Positions 1 to 10,178 of a DNA stretch of 64,000 nucleotides are shown in pieces. Each line of letters opens with the position of its first letter. Within the stretch, counting starts at the first letter, position 1. A program made the position numbers and the translations under genes. Under the pieces are notes generated by a model that was given only the letters and a program-made list of their open reading frames with translations, was not told the origin of the DNA and did not search any database. This DNA is from Vandiemenella viatica (Eukaryota; Arthropoda; Insecta; Orthoptera; Morabidae): assembly GCA_031002005.1 (NCBI GenBank), contig JARYHS010006929.1:36899-100898 (forward strand), written 5' to 3'.

Positions 1-168
1 AGGCAAGCAACCCAACTCCTTAACTGTGAAACTCGGGGAGTTTGCTGTTACCTGTGAACTCTACAAATCCCTGAATAGTTCTAAAGGCAGTGCCGTGACG
101 TAATGAAAATAGGGACCGAGGAGCTCATTAAGGAGTAGGAAGAGCAGAAAGTGGTCGAAGTACATCAT
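1..168 (+). pseudogene. LINE ORF1 relic, left part (zinc-knuckle gag-like protein)
   Basis: This piece aligns by eye with the first third of the ORF1 genes of the LINEs at 42.4 kb and 58.0 kb; shared stretches include CTCGGGGAGTT and GAGGAGCTC-ATTAAGGAGTAG. It has stop codons and substitutions and is clearly old. The homology stops at 168-169 and resumes at 2381 after a mariner insertion, so the two parts are one relic. The rest of the LINE lies outside the window or has decayed. Confidence 0.8.
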
Positions 169-169
169 A

Positions 170-442
170 CCAAGTGAGTTTTTTATCTTGAGACAACTAA
201 ATATCTCGAAAACTACAAATCCGATCAAAAAAAGTGGGTAATAAAAATTGTTCGTCTCGACGGGGGACATCCGATGATACCAAATTTGACTCCCCACCCC
301 CACCCCCTAGGGGTGGGGGAAGGGGGAGAAAAAAAACTTAAATAGGAACCCCCATTTTTTATTGCAGATTCTGATTCCCCGGAAAAAACTACCCCTATTT
401 CACCCCCAATTCGAGTCATTTTGGTCGATAGATGGCGCTGCA
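170..442 (+). repeat. Left terminal inverted repeat, mariner 1
   Basis: 273 bp, near-perfect inverse of 2106-2378. The two arms diverge exactly after the TGCA at 439-442. Each arm contains a G/C run palindrome around CCCCTAGGGG. Confidence 0.92.
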
Positions 443-726
443 ATCGACAAAAATCAAAATAAGCAAAAATTCATTTAAAAATGAGGATATCTCGTGAAAT
501 ACACATCAGATCAGCAAAATACAAGTTAATGTGATTGATATTTTTCAAAAACTATTCAATAACACCACCCACCTCCAAACTTGAGGGATGGGAATGGACA
601 TTATTTCAAAATGCACTGATGCAAATTCTTTAGCAGATAGCGAAAGTCAAACATTACTTTTTGCGTTACCCAGGAACAACGACGTGGACGTAGTAATTTT
701 CTGTTCCCTTTGGGGTGCTAGATTTA

Positions 727-871
727 GGTGAGTCCCCTCGCCTCTCACCATCGGGGTGCTTGTTTTTGGTGAGTCCCCTCGCCTCTCACCATCGGGGTGC
801 TTGTTTTTGGTGAGTCCCCTCGCCTCTCACCATCGGGGTGCTTGTTTTTGGTGAGTCCCCTCGCCTCTCAC
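727..871. repeat. 41-bp tandem repeat, about four units, inside mariner 1
   Basis: The motif GGTGAGTCCCCTCGCCTCTC starts at 727, 768, 809 and 850, an exact 41-bp period, with a degenerate partial unit upstream from about 706. Within each unit GGTGAG and CTCACC can pair as a small hairpin. The array lies just beyond the transposase stop codon, between the gene and the left inverted repeat, where subterminal transposase-binding repeats are often found. Confidence 0.9.
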
Positions 872-893
872 GTGTTTGTTTCTAACAACAATT

Positions 894-1973
894 CTAAAGC
901 AAGTGCTCGAAAATATCACCACCGACATCGATGCATTTATTTACCCGCTCTTGGAATGATTCGACGCAACTAAGAAGCATATCCGGCGTGATTTTTTGAC
1001 AAGCGTTGGTAATTCGTTCAATCATGTTTTCAGGCGTTGTTGGCACTTCACTGTAAACTTCATTCTTCAAGTATCCCCATAAAAAAAAATCAGGCGAAGT
1101 GAGATCTGGTGATCTTGCAGGCCACGGCACTGGACCTCCTCTTCCGATCCATCGACGATTGTACAGACGATCTAACACTTCCCGCGATCTTACAGCAAAA
1201 TGTGCTGGACAACCGTCATGTTGAAACCACATTGTTTGTCGCACGTCTAAGGGTACGTCTTCAAGCAATGTTGGCAGTACGTCCTCTAAGAGTTGTTGAT
1301 ATTTCTCCCCATTGAAATGTCCATGGATAAAATGTGGACCAATAAGTTTGTCCCCAATTATCCCACACCAAACATTTACATTCCACGGACGCTGATGTTC
1401 AACTTGGCGTAACCAATGCGGGTTTTCCACACTCCAATAATGCATGTTGTGTCGATTAATGGTGCCGTGGTTAGTAAAAGTGGATTCATCCGAAAACAGT
1501 ACTCGAGCAAAGAAATGGGGTTCTTCTTGTATTTTCTGTAGCGACCATCGGCAAAATGTCAATCGATTATCGAAATCATTGCCGTGAAGTTCTTGATGCA
1601 ACGAAACATGGAACGGATGGTATTTTCTACGATGCAAAATCTGACAAACAGTAGTCTGAGAAATTCCTGATTCACGACTTATTTGTCGAGTACTAATGTG
1701 AGGGTTATAAGCCACTGCAGCTAAAACTGCAACTTCGTTATTTTCTCCAGCTATCGTCCTTCGCCGCTTTCGTTTGTTTGTGTGCACACTTCCCTCCTGA
1801 GTGAACTGTTGGATAATACGGTAAAAAGAAGCGCGCGATCGAGGCTGGTCTGGAAAACGATGAGCATAAAGATCAACAGCATTATCGATATTCTTGCGAC
1901 ATTCTCCATAAATGTAGACCATTTCAATTTTTTCTTGCAACGTTATAGCCTGCATTCTCATTGACACGTGCAA
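894..1973 (-). CDS. Intact mariner-type transposase (DD41D)
   Basis: A 359-aa cut-and-paste transposase. The N-terminal 130 residues look like a paired helix-turn-helix DNA-binding region (ISTRQISRESGISQTTVCQI). The catalytic core shows the first Asp in LFSDESTF, the second in WFQHDGCPAH, and the third in RSPDLTSPDFFLWGYL. Aligned to mariner (SPDVAPSDYHLF), the last two acidic residues are separated by 41 residues, which fits the DD41D (rosa-type) group rather than DD34D mariner. No frameshift or stop is present. Met at 1973 is the first in-frame ATG, and MRMQAITLQEKIEMV a few residues later is an alternative start. The gene sits between two long inverted repeats. Confidence 0.92.
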   Translation of the reverse strand: MHVSMRMQAITLQEKIEMVYIYGECRKNIDNAVDLYAHRFPDQPRSRASFYRIIQQFTQEGSVHTNKRKRRRTIAGENNEVAVLAAVAYNPHISTRQISRESGISQTTVCQILHRRKYHPFHVSLHQELHGNDFDNRLTFCRWSLQKIQEEPHFFARVLFSDESTFTNHGTINRHNMHYWSVENPHWLRQVEHQRPWNVNVWCGIIGDKLIGPHFIHGHFNGEKYQQLLEDVLPTLLEDVPLDVRQTMWFQHDGCPAHFAVRSREVLDRLYNRRWIGRGGPVPWPARSPDLTSPDFFLWGYLKNEVYSEVPTTPENMIERITNACQKITPDMLLSCVESFQERVNKCIDVGGDIFEHLL

Positions 1974-1989
1974 CAGAACGAAGTAAATA

Positions 1990-2105
1990 AATCAGAGATG
2001 TTATGAACGCTATGAAAGTACATCAAGTAATGAGAAAACTCTGAGAAATGAGCGACGATGTGAACGCAATGGAAGTACATCAAGTAATGAGAAAACTCTG
2101 AGAAA
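1990..2105. repeat. 57-bp direct duplication beside the right inverted repeat
   Basis: The block GTACATCAAGTAATGAGAAA occurs at 2018 and again at 2075, with similar flanks, giving two units of 57 bp between the transposase start and the right inverted repeat of mariner 1. Confidence 0.85.
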
Positions 2106-2378
2106 TGCAGCGCCATCTATCGACCAAAATGACTCGAATTGGGGGTCAAATAGGGGTAGTTTTTTCCGGGGAATCAGAATCTGCAATAAAAAATGGGGGT
2201 TCCTATTTAAGTTTTTTTTCTCCCCCTTCCCCCACCCCTAGGGGGTGGGGGTGGGGAGTCAAATTTGGTATCATCGGATGTCCCCCGTCGAGACGAACAA
2301 TTTTTATTACCCACTTTTTTTGATCGGATTTGTAGTTTTCGAGATATTTAGTTGTCTCAAGATAAAAAACTCACTTGG
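2106..2378 (-). repeat. Right terminal inverted repeat, mariner 1
   Basis: Inverse of 170-442, ending CTCACTTGG next to the TA duplication at 2379-2380. Confidence 0.92.
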
Positions 2379-2380
2379 TA

Positions 2381-2555
2381 TAACGCGAAGGGTTTGTGGC
2401 AGTATTGAAAAGATTGCCACCTTCGTCCTTTTGTTTGACACTCCAATTATACCAAAGAACATCAAAGCAGGTTACATTAACCTGAAAGTCTGTCCGTATG
2501 TTCTGGACCGATGTGCTGTTTCCAGTGTCAGCGGTTCGGACATATGACGTTGTAA
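2381..2555 (+). pseudogene. LINE ORF1 relic, right part
   Basis: Continues the ORF1 alignment broken at 168. It matches the central ORF1 block (GCCACCTTCGTCCT, then the segment before the first zinc knuckle ending GGTTCGGACATATGACGTTG). It is frameshifted and diverged, and homology fades near 2555. Confidence 0.8.
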
Positions 2556-3016
2556 GGACATAGACCGATACCGGGGCTGAGTATCGCCTAAGTGCCTTAA
2601 CTTACACTCATGATAGCACCTCACTGTTCGATGAAAACTTACTGAATATTTTAATTTGATTTGACCATGTTGCCAGGATATTCAACTAGAATGTTTAAGG
2701 TCGCCACAATATTTGATGACCCCAAATATTGAAAAGGTAGTACAACAGCTACAGAAATAAAACAGTTCACTTTCCCAAAATTTCTTCAAGTTTATTTAAA
2801 ATGAAATCCAAAGTTCAAACAGCATTCTTAAGTTGATTAGGCAAAATCGAACAATCGTTCCAATAGTTTGCAGATTGTGGAGAGAAAATAAGACCGACCA
2901 ACCCCTGATGAAGATCACAATTTCATGTTAAGAAAAACAAGTGCCGCGCCCCAAACCAAAGTTCCATGATGGCCGACCCGGTGGAACCAACCCAAAACTT
3001 GAGCTACCAACCTCAC
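2556..3016. other. Unassigned intergenic DNA
   Basis: No convincing ORF, repeat or RNA gene is visible in this stretch. Confidence 0.5.
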
Positions 3017-3023
3017 CAGCGCA

Positions 3024-4157
3024 CAGTGTGTTATTTTCCAAATCTAGAGGGACAAAAGTCAATTTTGACACTTGTCTACACAGGCAAAATAGTTATTTAT
3101 ATTTAAAGTAGACAAAGTATATTATTAGGAACAAAGGTTTATTTTACGCGTATCTGCGCCTAACAATAGAAAAAAATAATTTGAACAATGGACTTCCTGT
3201 GACCCGCCGATCAAGTGCTCCATTCAGCCGCGCCATTCGACTGAATTTCGTCGATGATTACGCTGTGTTTCTGTGTGGTATTAGTAATTTTTGTGTTGCT
3301 ATTGCTTTTGGCGAGTTTCAAGATTAGTTTACGCATGATTTTTCTGTAATACGTTTTAAAACTGAATCATGAGCATCATTAAAACAGAGCGAGATTATTT
3401 CTGATAAAGAAAAACAACTGAGCCAGATTCATTTTGAGTTTTAGTTTATTATACCACATTAGCTTTTAAACTCATTATAATATCATCTGTAAACGATGTG
3501 TCACCTAGTTACTGCAATATAAACTGTAACAAAGCATCTATCCTTGATTGTTTTGCTTTAGCAAACCATACGTTGAAAAATTCTCTACGCGAAATTTGTG
3601 CAGTCATTCTGAAAATGAAGAAAAGTTGTATGGGTGTCGCAAACATGCGCAAATAAATGAAGGTAATTCTTGTAGTTAATAAGTAGCTCTTTCAAATAAA
3701 TATAGAAATAGTTTGGTATAATGTGGTATAATAAACTAAAACTCAAAATGAAACTGGCTCAGTTGTTTTTCTTTATCAGAAATAATCTCGCTCTGTTTTA
3801 ATGATGCTCATGATTCAGTTTTAAAACGTATTACAGAAAAATCATGCGTAAACTAATCTTGAAACTCGCCAAAAGCAATAGCAACACAAAAATTACTAAT
3901 ACCACACAGAAACACAGCGTAATCATCGACGAAATTCAGTCGAATGGCGCGGCTGAATGGAGCACTTGATCGGCGGGTCACAGGAAGTCCATTGTTCAGA
4001 TTATTTTTTCTATTGTTAGGCACAGATAGGCGTAAAATAAACCTTTGTTCCTAATAATATAGTTTGTCTTATTTAAATATAAATAACTATTTTGCCTGTG
4101 TAGACTAGTGTCAAAATTGACTTTTGTCCCTCTAGATTTGGAAAATAACACACTGTG
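3024..4157. mobile_element. Fold-back (large inverted repeat) non-autonomous element, hAT-like ends
   Basis: Two inverted arms of about 440 bp (about 3024-3465 and 3722-4157) match with few differences and enclose about 255 bp of unrelated sequence. The outer ends read CAGTGTGTTATTTTCC and its near inverse (…CACACTGTG). The CAGTG start resembles hAT termini. A 7-bp direct repeat CAGCGCA directly flanks both sides (3017-3023, 4158-4164); hAT elements normally make 8 bp, so the class is tentative. No transposase is encoded, and the 60-codon ORF in the right arm is just inverted-repeat sequence. Confidence 0.8.
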
Positions 4158-4164
4158 CAGCGCA

Positions 4165-5570
4165 CACGCACCTAGCACGTCATGCTAGCACAGCTTCCAG
4201 ACCCGAAAAGATGTCGTCTCAACATGGCGTCATGTTATATACCCTCGCTGACGTCAGAGCCAAAACGCAGCTTTCTACTACCACTTAGAAAATTTAGGCC
4301 GGAAATATCTCAGTAATTAAACAATTATACGAAACTTAGAATGTGACAGTGTTTCTACTTTCTTAATAGTGAAATAATGGATATTTAGTGATTAACTTTA
4401 AGCATCTGGTTTAAAAGATCTTAGCATAGGAGTGAACTATTTTCCTACCCTGGGGAATTACTATTGTTCTCGAAGTTTCTTTATTTCGTCATTTTTATAA
4501 AGCCACAATTTACACAAATAATATTATTATCACCGTGTTCTACCAAAATTCCTGAGTTTATTGGTGTAATTTTTATTAAGATTGGTGCAGGGAAAGTTTA
4601 ATTACAAAGTGTGTAAGATTTACTAAAAAATGTTATTTCAATTTAATTTAATAACTCTGTTTCTATTACTTTTATCGCAAATATAAAATTACCAAGATAT
4701 TCTCTGTATCTGCTCGTAAACAGCTGTAAATAATTTCTAAGTTGACCACATGGTTGTAATGAAAACTAAATTTTAAGATCTCTATAGAATCGGTTCTATT
4801 GCCTGGAATTACTTGAAATTATTATATGTGATATTAGATTTTTGGGTCTTCCCGGAAATCTACTTTATATTTCGAAAGTTCTCTAGGATTTTGAGATAAA
4901 AATTGTTAAAAGTGAAGTGCATCTGACGAAGTATCAAAAATTGTTTTAAGTTATTTAAACGTTCAGAAACTACGAAATTTTAGTGAATTTATATTTTAAT
5001 TGTATTATTACCTCCCTAAAATTACTTTATTTTGTTCGAAAGTGTGTAAAAACAGTGAAATGCCAAATATTAGAAATCTCTTATGTGCTGAACTGGATTA
5101 TTTTGGATTATCATATTTAAGGTTAGTAAAAGGTGTTAATATTATTACAGAAAATTAATTTAGTTGGTTTATTAAATATTGAGTTACTTTCTTGCTCGTA
5201 AATCGGTTTGAAAATGACAAAATACTTCCAAAGTAGAAGCTCATAATTCCAAAGTAGTATTATTAATGATTATTTAATTTTCGGTTGGTTTAAAGTTTAT
5301 TTATTATTATACAAAGTTTATATCCGGCATTTAGCAACTACTGAAAGTCTTTACTGCACTCAAATTGGTTTAGAAACTGTAAAGTTAACCTATAGCAAAA
5401 TTTATTATTTGAAATTGACTTTAAGTGATTTAACCTATTTCCTCCCAAACTAATGTTTTCTTTCTGTTATAGAGGGTCTATTCAGTGCATTTATTAGTTT
5501 TTTGAATACTTTTACAGTTCCTAAAAGGGTTTATTTAGTTTGTTTGGTTACAGTATCTTCATGCTATATA
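4165..5570. other. AT-rich unassigned DNA
   Basis: No ORF of note and no repeat I can pair with another part of the window. Confidence 0.45.
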
Positions 5571-6240
5571 AAGCTTCGCTCTCATAACCTGTACACGCAA
5601 TGAAACTATTCTTTTACTAAAGAGTGAGGTTTTCCCTTTATACCTAAAGGTGAGAGGCTAGAATTTGCTAAAATTCTAAAGTCCTTACAACGTGTAAGAC
5701 AACAAGCTTATGGTCGGGTGGGGCATAAACTTGAATCTTAACTGTGATCGTTCAAACCTAAGGTGTTACAGTTCTGACTTAGCTTTTAACACAGTCGCCA
5801 CCATATTTTAACCAAGAAACTGAGGTCAGGTGAAAGTTCAATGATGATTGTTGAGTTCTGGTATGATGAGTATATTCTTCAAATATGTTACAAAGTCAGA
5901 GTACTGCACAGGCAATCAGACAACCTTTCCAAAACTACTTCACAGATTCGACTGACCATTCGAGCACGACCAAACCCCATGCTACCACTATTTCTCAACT
6001 ACATGAGTTCTTCAAAATAAAACTTCCACCCATGATGACAAAAATTCAACCGATACTAAACAAACTAGCAGTTTGCCGCGCCACGAGCCCAGAGCTGGCC
6101 ACCTTACTACATAATGCGTCTATACCGACTAACTGCTGCTTCTTGAATGGGGCGAGAGTAGGTTCTGGAGGGGGTATTTATAGGATCGCCGCTTCTTGGA
6201 CCGTGAGAACTTCCTTATCTTGATTTTCCCATGGATCTTT
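5571..6240. other. Possible LTR fragment
   Basis: A TATA-like GCTATATAAAGC lies at about 5576 on the plus strand. A second, CCTATAAATACC, reads on the minus strand near 6180. Between them, near 5790, the minus strand reads TGGTGGCGACTGTGTT, which resembles the TGGCGACCG primer site seen in the Ty3 element at 16.0 kb. Together these hint at a decayed retrotransposon LTR edge, but I could not define ends or a partner LTR. The 112-codon ORF here has no recognisable domain. Confidence 0.25.
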
Positions 6241-9180
6241 ATACGATAGCTGATCAGTTTCAGACAAATGTTACGAAATCTAATTTGATCACGACAATAA
6301 AATTCATCCTAGCTCTCTGAAATTTTGGTAGTAGCAAGGTATTGTTACAAACGTCAAATTAAGTTATTATAAAATTTTTTGTAACTTTAATAGTTTAGCC
6401 AGAAAAGAGTCATAAAGATGCGATTGCCATAACTTTCGAAATATTGCTCCTATTGAGCTGAAACAGATTTAATTCTACTCTCCTATTGCTCATCTATTCT
6501 CTGATGTCAAATAAAGAATTTTACCTATTTTTGAAAGTGGTCTAAAGTTTGAAAACAAAATTTGATGTCTTGAAATATTCCGAATATCGACTTGAAAATA
6601 ACTCTAAACAAATTTCCCTAATGAAAAACTGTTACTGTAAAAATTTGAAATCTCTAAGTCTATTCCCTGATTTATTACGAATTTTCTAAATATTATTCCT
6701 CCCGAACGCTGAGCGATCGCATCATTTCGTCCAAGCGCTTTCTCGCGTCAAAACCCATTTAATTTTATTACTATTAAATGCTTTAATATTTTGAAATAAA
6801 ACTTTTCCAGAAATCTTTATATTTAAATAAACTTTACTCTGAATATAATTTATTTTCATGAATCTCCAAAAAAATATCGAACTTTACCTGAATCACATGT
6901 CTAGGTATATCAAATTATATTCAAAAACGGTCTTTAGAATGCATGAATCTCTTTAAAATTTTAATATGTTATTTAAATCGAAATTATGATGCTTTCTATG
7001 TATCACTTGATTTCTTAACTGTTTTCTGATAGCTAAATACTTCGAGTTTGGAGTGGAAAATTACGTGATAAAATTCTAAACCGGCAAATCACTTTTAAAC
7101 ATATTCAGACTCTAAGTAGGATCTTTTAACAACAAAATTAATCATCTTCTGGCTATCTACTTACTTAAACATCTTTTGAACTAAAGAAATATATTGATTT
7201 AGTGAAATTAAGCGAAAGTCAAATACTACCTATTCAAATCTAAGATTAAGTTTCTTAACAGCTGTTTAAATGAATTTGACTATTGAATTTACTGTCAACA
7301 CTTGAATAAATACTTATATAGGACATATTACTGGGAAATATTATCAAAATTTACTATAAAAATGACTTTAAAAGGGTGGTATCATATACTTCAACTGAAC
7401 TGGCTATCTTAGCAACTAATTTCGTTATTCGAAATTCCAATATGTGTTACATGCCCCCCCGAAGATTGAAGTTATTTTCCAAAGAAAACTGACTGAAATC
7501 TTAAAAAAATTTAGGTGGTGCAAAACTAAAATCCCCTTATCCTACCTACTTCGTGGGTTGGTCTGCCCATTCATACTTCCTTTCACTCACTCTCACTCAT
7601 ACTCATACAAAATTATCATATTCTGCACATATTAATTTACCAAAATGGTATCAAAATTACAAAAAATCATATCAAATCATCAAAATATTCAAAAAACCTT
7701 AAATTCTACAACAATTGTTTTCATTTGTATTAAAAAAAAAAGAAATATTTTGTTTTAAATTGTTTTCATTTTTCATAAATGTTCATTTTTTTTTCTTAAA
7801 TAAATGTTCATAAAATTTTAAATGTTTTCTTTGTTTTCTTATATTCTAGTTTACAAAAATACTTAAAAAATCACTTTTTTCACTGCACAATAAATGTGTC
7901 CATTTCAATTGTATTGTTCTGTTTTCATCAAAACTCCCTAAATGGGCTAAAAGCCATGTCCTGTCATGGGAGTAGACCATATGTGGGGCAAAAAATGAAT
8001 ATAAATCAACGCCCCCAAGCTGTGTCTGCCGAGTGCACAAGTCCCTGGCGTCTGACGCAGCAGATACACCAAAGGACCTCGGTCAGTCAGCTGGTCTGAA
8101 ACAGAAAAACCCAAAAGCAAATATATTAGTAACCTATTATTAAATATTTACATAGCAACATAAAAAAATATGAAAATAACATACAAATGATATACAAAGA
8201 ATATACAATAAAATGATAACCTAGTTTCAAAAGTTGAAAAAAATAATCATTGAAAAATGACAAGAAAATGAATAGATTATTGACTCGTTACAAAATCATG
8301 AGTTAAATACAATGTACAAAGAGAAAAAAATCTTTAAAATACCGTGGAGAATCATCAAAATTTCTGAATACAGCATGAAGTGCTTGAAAACTTATTAAAT
8401 GGTTTATTATTCATTTACTTATTTTGTTTATTCATTTAGTGAAAACATAGTATATAATATTAGAAACATTCCTTGAATGTCTCTGTCACTAGCATTTGAA
8501 GATATAAAAGTGAATTACTGTTTTGACAAAGAGAGTCTTAAATTAAATTACATAAGTAGGTACAAAATAAAAGAAAAGTATTAATTCTAAGGAAACACTG
8601 TTTCCAATCAGCAGTACACTGCTGCTTACAAAATGTCCATATCTCTTCTTAAAAGTAACACAACAAAGTTGTGGAGGTACCAGTACACTGGTACAAATAT
8701 TCTCTCAAAATTAGTCAATGCTTAGTAAAGTATTATCATGGGAAGGAAAGCCTATAGCTAACCTAAATGTAAAATAGCAAAGGTAATATTAGAATGTGTC
8801 TTTACTCACAAAGTCGTCAGCTGTTAGCTTGAACAAAATGTTTACTATATTGTGTCCAAGTTTAGTTATCATATAGAGTAGTGAAACTTCTATTTGTGAA
8901 ATAGAGTTCCTTGTAATGTGTCCAATCTAGGAATGTCCTCGTGTAGGGTATGGGAGCAATAAGTGCTTCTCAAGAATATTATAAGTCAAATAGTACAATA
9001 AACCAATGGCCTGGATACATGTCATAATAAATGGTTTATGGATTTATATTATTATGGTGTGTATTAAACTTGAGTTGTGTGGGATGAAATTTTCTTCTGT
9101 GTGTCCTCCAATATTGTAGTGTAATTATTTCTCTATGTACCCCAAATGCTGATTGAACTTTAATCAACATATTATATGTG
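6241..9180. other. AT-rich unassigned DNA
   Basis: Long low-complexity AT stretches (for example around 7720-7850). No coding sequence, RNA gene or paired repeat that I can support. Confidence 0.45.
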
Positions 9181-9221
9181 TTTCTACCTTTGCTTCCCCT
9201 AAGAAATGGACTTCAAAACCT

Positions 9222-9263
9222 ATAGTATGTGTTGTTAGGAAGGTAATTAATTCAGGTATAATC
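9222..9263 (-). pseudogene. Short Ty3 integrase fragment
   Basis: About 41 bases match the integrase segment at 12779-12820 with three differences (shared core AATTAATTCAGGTATAA). It suggests debris of a second, related Ty3/gypsy copy abutting the main one. Confidence 0.5.
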
Positions 9264-9429
9264 ATTGAAGTTCATTAGAGGCTGGTCCTCCAAAAGTTTA
9301 GTAGGGGGGAAGTTCATAGTAGAGTTCATCATGTGCTAAAAATTAAAATCAATGCACTACAAATGGGATATCTTTAACATTAAAACGAAGAAATATATGG
9401 AGGACTAAAAAAAGGAGTAAAGAAAAGAA

Positions 9430-9849
9430 TCATATCATGTAGCCTTTCAAAACAGAAAATAGAATTAAAATCCCACAGAAAAGAAGAAATAAAATTGGCA
9501 AATTGACAAAAATTTGACTCTCACCCAACGCCAGAGGTGTTGACCTTTGTACTGTGTTGCAGTAGTCCTTGTTGTTAGCTATTGTGGAGAGAAAGCCCCC
9601 CCCCCCCCTCCGATGCATTACGTTGGTGGAGTCATTAGTTGATTTAGAAAAAACATGTAGGCCAAAACAAATTTGTATACCAGTGATGACAGTGGGAACA
9701 AGAAAAGAAGGATGAGAAAGGTAGGAGGTTTTCTGGAATATGAGGGATGAGGAAAAAAAAGGTGCAAGGAAAAAGGTGAGATTGCCCAGGAAAAGAAAGG
9801 AAGTAAAGGCAATCACAGCTGCGGACCTCGTGGATGCCAGCCCACGCAC
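9430..9849 (-). CDS. Hydrophobic ORF downstream of integrase (env-like remnant?)
   Basis: A 139-codon ORF with a hydrophobic N-terminus (VIAFTSFLFLGNLTFFLAPF), a glycine run from a C-homopolymer at about 9598, and a C-terminal hydrophobic stretch (FVNLPILFLLFCGILILF) that could span a membrane. It lies where some Ty3/gypsy elements keep an env-like third ORF. The DNA just after integrase also resembles the corresponding spot at 20.16-20.22 kb. I recognise no family motif, so this may be non-coding 3' sequence. Confidence 0.3.
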   Translation of the reverse strand: MRGLASTRSAAVIAFTSFLFLGNLTFFLAPFFSSSLIFQKTSYLSHPSFLVPTVITGIQICFGLHVFSKSTNDSTNVMHRRGGGGFLSTIANNKDYCNTVQRSTPLALGESQIFVNLPILFLLFCGILILFSVLKGYMI

Positions 9850-9881
9850 GTCAAGATGTACGTGCCCCTGAGGGTTTAGTG

Positions 9882-10174
9882 TTAGGTTAACCCTACAGGT
9901 GTGTAGTCAGTAGTTGTATAAAAGGGTTTAAGAGCTGACACATGATAATGTCCTTTCATTTTGTTAGTATCTGGGTGGACCAATGCATAATTGTTGATAT
10001 TTTGAACACTAGAAATCTTAAATGGACCTTCATACAGTGGAAAAAAATTTCTAGTTTCTTCATTTATTGCTGAGGATTTAATATGTTTCTGCACTAGTAC
10101 TAAATCTCCAATATTATATGAGGTATGTATAATTGTTTTATCATGTTGTGCCTTCCGTTGTTCCGCTTTTTTCT
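9882..10174 (-). pseudogene. Ty3/gypsy integrase, C-terminal part
   Basis: Encodes the end of integrase, from the basic segment after the catalytic core (KKKAEQRKAQHDKT) through a GDLVLVQKH-type beta-barrel domain to HYHVSALKPFY and a stop. In the ancestral element it was joined in frame to 12742-13212. The nested transposon now separates them at a duplicated TTAA (10175-10178 and 12738-12741). Confidence 0.85.
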
Positions 10175-10178
10175 TTAA

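Larger units (their letters stand above)
170..2378 (-). mobile_element. Tc1/mariner element, DD41D type, with long inverted repeats
   Basis: A complete 2,209-bp DNA transposon. Both ends start CCAAGTGAG (170 inward, 2378 inward) and are flanked by the TA duplication expected for Tc1/mariner (168-169 and 2379-2380). Joining the outer flanks restores a continuous LINE ORF1 alignment, so the boundaries are secure. The element carries one intact transposase gene on the minus strand, 273-bp terminal inverted repeats and two short tandem arrays. Long inverted repeats are known for some Tc1/mariner members. It may still be mobile or only recently inactive. Confidence 0.93.

Noticed and set aside
720..890. 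41-bp repeats as a CRISPR array.
   Set aside because: The whole 41-bp unit repeats without unique spacers, in a eukaryotic transposon.
5885..6223. 112-codon plus-strand ORF.
   Set aside because: No domain, no conserved neighbour and a Ser/Thr-rich composition; probably chance within an LTR-like region.
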